From NCBI GenBank assembly GCA_003551485.1, contig PUMS01000022.1:1-9130 (forward strand): 9,130 nt of DNA, in the 5' to 3' direction. The notes under the pieces were generated by a model, which saw only the letters and a program-made list of their open reading frames with translations, did no database searches and was not told where the DNA came from. The position numbers and the translations under genes are program-made. Shown in pieces: positions 6,476 through 9,130 of this stretch. Each line of letters opens with the position of its first letter. The stretch's first letter is position 1. Source of the DNA: Phycisphaeraceae bacterium. GTDB lineage: Bacteria; Planctomycetota; Phycisphaerae; Phycisphaerales; Phycisphaeraceae.

Positions 6476-8761
6476 ATGGCACTGTCATGCACCTGTCTGG
6501 GCCGGCTGGGTAGCCGCTACAGCCTGCTGCTGGACCCGATCCGGCGTTGCCTGCATTACGGGGCGCTGGGGCTGTGGTGTCAGCAGGAGGGCGAGCTGGT
6601 CATCGGCCTTCGACACGAAGATGGCACGTTCGAGTCGCTGCTCTTCTGCCGCGACGGCGAGCCGTTCCACAGCGTCGAGCAGTTCCAGAGCATGACCGCC
6701 CTGCGCTTCACCGCCTACAGCGTGAAGCTGGGGGTGAAGCTGCACGTGCGCATCACCGCCCCCTTCTGGCCGCGGGATGAGAAGACCAGCCTGGTGCCGG
6801 CCTACCTGCTCGGCTTCACCATCGAGCGCAGCGACACGCTGGTGCGATGGAACCGGCCCGACCCCGATGCCCCCGCCCGCGGCACGCTGGTGCTCGCCCT
6901 GCGGATGCCGCGAACCACCATCGAGCCCGTGGGTGAGGATCGCCTGCGCCTGCGCTACGATGTGCGCGCACGGGACGTGTTCGAGACCGAGGGGCCGGGC
7001 ATCGTCACTGACCCGGCCAGCGGCGCCCCGCGCGACAGCCGCCGGGTCAACGGCCTCGATGGCCACGCTGATGACCGCCTGCTGGCCGTGGATGGCGGCT
7101 GGCGCATCGAAGGCGAGGCACTCGCGGCCGATTTCGATGTCCGTGCGCAGCAGTGCCCATCAGGCGATGCCGTGTTCACCGCGGCGATGGTGGGCTATTG
7201 CGGTGATGCGCTGTTCGAGCGCTTCGGCCGCGCGATGCCCCTGAAATACACCCGCCACTGGGCTGGCGCCGATGATGTGGCCGACTGGGTCAGGCTCCAC
7301 TGCGGCGAACTGCTTCTCAAGAGCGATGCCTTCGACCGCTATTACGAGGACTCGAGCCTGCCACCGGCCGCGTGCGACCTGGGTGCCCTGGCCTTTCAGA
7401 GCTACCTGATCAACACCCTGTGGGCGGCCGACCCGGATGCCCCCGCGCCCGGGGCGGCAAAGGGTCCCGACGATGGGGCGCTTCCGGAAGGTGACTGGTT
7501 CAGCGTCTGGGAAGGCACCTGCTATTTCAACTCGACGGTGGATGTGACCTACAACGAGGCACTCTTTTACTTCGCCTGCTGGCCGCAACTCCTGGAGCGC
7601 ATCATCGAGCAGTGGACCCACCACGCCAATGATGTCGAGGGCGAACGCAGGCGCCGCGGCCGCGTCAGCGATGATGACCGCCACGGCAACCCGCTGGTCG
7701 ACTTCCCCGGCGCCATCCTCGAGCACGACATGGGCGCCGGCTGGTCGGCCAACGGCCAGAGCTACCACCACGCCATGCCCGTCGAGGAAAACAGCAACTT
7801 CCTGCTGCTGCTCTACGCCCACGGCGTGTGGTGGGACCGCCGCGATCTGTTCGACCGTTACGCGGCGACCATCACCGCGCTGAGCGACTACCTGCTGTGG
7901 TGCGACTCGACGGGCAACGGCTTTCCCGACCGCGGCACGGCCAACACCATCGACGATGCCACGCCCGCGGTGCAGTACGGGCGGGACAACGTGTATCTCG
8001 GTGTCAAGCGTCTGGCAGCGCTGCACGCGGCGGGGCGGATGTTCGAGCATCTGGGCGACCGCGACCGCACCCGCCGCTGCCGGGCCGAGGTCCGCCGCGC
8101 GGTGGCCACGCTCAACACCGGCTGGCTCGAGGACCACTACTTGGTGGTGCTCGATGACTCGGCCGAGGGCCTGGTGGACAACCTCACGGGCCGGCCGCTG
8201 CCGTATGACCGCCTGCCCGGCGCCGATGCCTACAGCCTGTATACCGCCAACGGGCTGCTGTACCTGCTGATGGTCGATGACCTGCCGCCGGACCTCCGCC
8301 GCGCGCGGCTGAGGCAGGACCTGCACGCAGCGCTCGAGCACTGCCGCACGCCCTACGGCAGCAGCCACTCCAGCGCCGACCGCCAGCGGGTGTGGATTTC
8401 GATGAACCTGTGGCGCGACTGCATCGCGGCGTACCTGGGCGATGGCCTGCTGGATCAGTGCCAGCGCTACTGGCGGCAGCAGGCCTTCGCCAACGGCCCC
8501 GGCGGCGACAAGGCCAATGCCTTCACCGAGACCTCGATGACCAACAACCTCGTCTGCTACCCGCGCGGCACGGCGTGGTTCGGCCTGAGCCTGGCCCAGG
8601 CACGGCTGATCGTCCGCGGCGAGGATGGCAAGCGGTCGACCGATGCCGTGGCCGATGGCCGATGGCCCCTGCCCACGCTGTGCCAATGGGATGAGCGCAC
8701 CCTCACCGCCGCCCACCGCAAGGGCGGGGGCAAGACCCACATCCGCAGCCAGAGCGTGTGA
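6476..8761 (+). CDS. Clan GH-O-like glycoside hydrolase (GH52/GH116/DUF4965 superfamily), cytoplasmic
   Basis: A 761-residue protein with an N-terminal beta-rich part (~1-280, including VKLHVRITAPFWP and LVPAYLLGFTIER) and an (alpha/alpha)6-type catalytic part (~300-750). Landmarks recall GH52 beta-xylosidases and GH116 enzymes: VWEGTCYFNSTVD with E346, equivalent to the nucleophile segment WEG...NTxD; HDMG at 417-420; NTIDDATP with D493/D494, at the acid/base Asp position; GRDNVYLGVKRLAALHAA after it; and CYPRGTAWFGL at ~694-704, like the GH52 C-terminal YPRG block. MPVEENSNFLLLLYA at 434-448 instead resembles the MPVEE-GNM block of DUF4965/glutaminase-A proteins. The protein therefore seems to sit between families and may be a separate subfamily. 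No signal peptide is present. It follows the sulfatase by 54 bp and probably shares its transcript and substrate. Retaining glycosidase chemistry is inferred; substrate is unknown. Confidence 0.7.
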   Translation: MALSCTCLGRLGSRYSLLLDPIRRCLHYGALGLWCQQEGELVIGLRHEDGTFESLLFCRDGEPFHSVEQFQSMTALRFTAYSVKLGVKLHVRITAPFWPRDEKTSLVPAYLLGFTIERSDTLVRWNRPDPDAPARGTLVLALRMPRTTIEPVGEDRLRLRYDVRARDVFETEGPGIVTDPASGAPRDSRRVNGLDGHADDRLLAVDGGWRIEGEALAADFDVRAQQCPSGDAVFTAAMVGYCGDALFERFGRAMPLKYTRHWAGADDVADWVRLHCGELLLKSDAFDRYYEDSSLPPAACDLGALAFQSYLINTLWAADPDAPAPGAAKGPDDGALPEGDWFSVWEGTCYFNSTVDVTYNEALFYFACWPQLLERIIEQWTHHANDVEGERRRRGRVSDDDRHGNPLVDFPGAILEHDMGAGWSANGQSYHHAMPVEENSNFLLLLYAHGVWWDRRDLFDRYAATITALSDYLLWCDSTGNGFPDRGTANTIDDATPAVQYGRDNVYLGVKRLAALHAAGRMFEHLGDRDRTRRCRAEVRRAVATLNTGWLEDHYLVVLDDSAEGLVDNLTGRPLPYDRLPGADAYSLYTANGLLYLLMVDDLPPDLRRARLRQDLHAALEHCRTPYGSSHSSADRQRVWISMNLWRDCIAAYLGDGLLDQCQRYWRQQAFANGPGGDKANAFTETSMTNNLVCYPRGTAWFGLSLAQARLIVRGEDGKRSTDAVADGRWPLPTLCQWDERTLTAAHRKGGGKTHIRSQSV

Positions 8762-8782
8762 GGGAAATGGGGGGACGTGGGG

Positions 8783-8806
8783 TGCCTGGCAGGCAAGGCC
8801 CCTTGC
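8783..8806 (+). terminator. Overlapping hairpins after the glycoside hydrolase, possible terminator
   Basis: TGCCT (8783-8787) pairs with AGGCA (8791-8795) around GGC. Alternatively GCAAGG (8793-8798) pairs with CCTTGC (8801-8806) around CC. The stems overlap, so only one can form at a time. They lie 21-45 bp past the stop codon. No T-run follows, so termination is uncertain. Confidence 0.3.
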
Positions 8807-8836
8807 GGAGGTTGGGGGCACTGGTGGATAAGCTAC

Positions 8837-9034
8837 CAGTGGCACCCGGCGCCGCACCCACGAGGATGAAAAGCGCGGCCGCCACTTACTCCCCTCTCCC
8901 ACCGGGAGAGGGGCCGGGGGTGAGGGCAGGTTTGCACCCTCCCCGTGCGTCCGCCCTCACCCCAACCCTCTCCCGGAGGGAGAGGGAGGAAGAGGAGTCC
9001 CGCGGGACGTGTCATGCATCCCACAGTGGCACCC
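8837..9034. repeat. MITE/REP-like palindromic repeat element, right copy, with flanking direct repeats
   Basis: The core at 8886-9018 matches 64-196 in the same orientation. Hairpins are CCCCTCTCCC (8891-8900) with GGGAGAGGGG (8904-8913), and CCCTCTCCC (8966-8974) with GGGAGAGGG (8978-8986). The right end is GTCATGCA plus TCCCA. The 11-mer CAGTGGCACCC occurs at 8837-8847 and 9024-9034, exactly bounding a 176-bp unit, again like a target-site duplication. Unlike the left copy, the left end here has no TGCATGAC. It starts with a segment (8849-8872) found inverted at 1808-1831 with 22 of 24 matches. That segment begins within 2 bp of the direct repeat, supporting this boundary. The rest of 8762-9077 contains hairpins and no gene. 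Confidence 0.65.
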
Positions 9035-9077
9035 AGGACCCAGCCGGTTCTTGTTCGCTTCTGCGGCGACGGCTACG

Positions 9078-9130
9078 ATGGCTGCGATGGCGTTCGATCC
9101 CGATCAGCTTCAGATCGTGCTGTATCCCGA
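9078..9130 (+). CDS. Possible 5' end of a further gene, cut by the window edge
   Basis: From ATG at 9078 the frame reads MAAMAFDPDQLQIVLYP and stays open to the edge; a second ATG lies at 9087. The frame is also open upstream to the repeat, so the true start is uncertain, and no good ribosome site is visible. The composition (FDPDQLQIVLYP) looks protein-like, but 17 residues do not allow a family call. Confidence 0.35.
   Translation, partial: MAAMAFDPDQLQIVLYP

Noticed and set aside
7160..8902. 580-residue minus-strand ORF
   Set aside because: Antisense to the glycoside hydrolase and runs into the hairpin region downstream; Val/Ala/Gly-rich without family motifs.

Overview
This is a 9.1 kb stretch of very GC-rich bacterial DNA. 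It carries five convincing genes, a probable sixth that runs off the right edge, and an unusually large amount of short repeat DNA between them. The C-x-P-x-R sulfatase next to carbohydrate-active enzymes, the secreted Ig-tailed hydrolase, and the scattered GGGAGAGGG/CCCTCTCCC hairpin repeats all suit a Planctomycetota-type heterotroph (Planctomycetes or Phycisphaerae), or a similar degrader of sulfated polysaccharides. That placement rests on general resemblance only, because no rRNA or marker gene is present.

Layout. 1-345: a palindromic ~175 bp repeat element and no gene. 346-1464 (+): dgoD-type D-galactonate dehydratase. 1465-2050: nested inverted and direct repeats and hairpins, no gene. 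2051-4036 (-): exported three-part protein (ConA/LamG-like domain, alpha/beta-hydrolase with a GISAMGG elbow, C-terminal Ig-like domain). 4037-4293: divergent promoter region. 4294-4659 (+): Isc/adrenodoxin-type [2Fe-2S] ferredoxin. 4898-6421 (+): formylglycine-dependent sulfatase without a signal peptide. 6476-8761 (+): large clan GH-O-like (GH52/GH116/DUF4965) glycoside hydrolase, 54 bp downstream of the sulfatase. 8762-9077: hairpins and a second copy of the left repeat element. 9078-9130: possible start of a further gene.

How the genes may work together. Sulfatase and glycoside hydrolase look like a two-gene transcription unit that removes sulfate and then cuts glycosidic bonds. Neither has an export signal, so they probably act on imported oligosaccharides in the cytoplasm. 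The secreted hydrolase could act earlier, on ester groups of an external glycan or glycoconjugate. DgoD would feed a released galactose-type sugar acid into the De Ley-Doudoroff route. This pathway is inferred from gene families and proximity; no transporter, regulator or other Dgo enzyme is in the window.

The least ordinary signals are (i) the two ~175 bp palindromic elements in direct orientation at both ends of the gene block, each bounded by its own different 10-11 bp direct repeat at the same offset, (ii) the nested repeat complex at 1486-1871, and (iii) a strong dependence of the Asp codon on the next base (GAT before G, GAC otherwise) in the glycoside hydrolase gene. I found no CRISPR array, tRNA, rRNA, transposase or defence gene.
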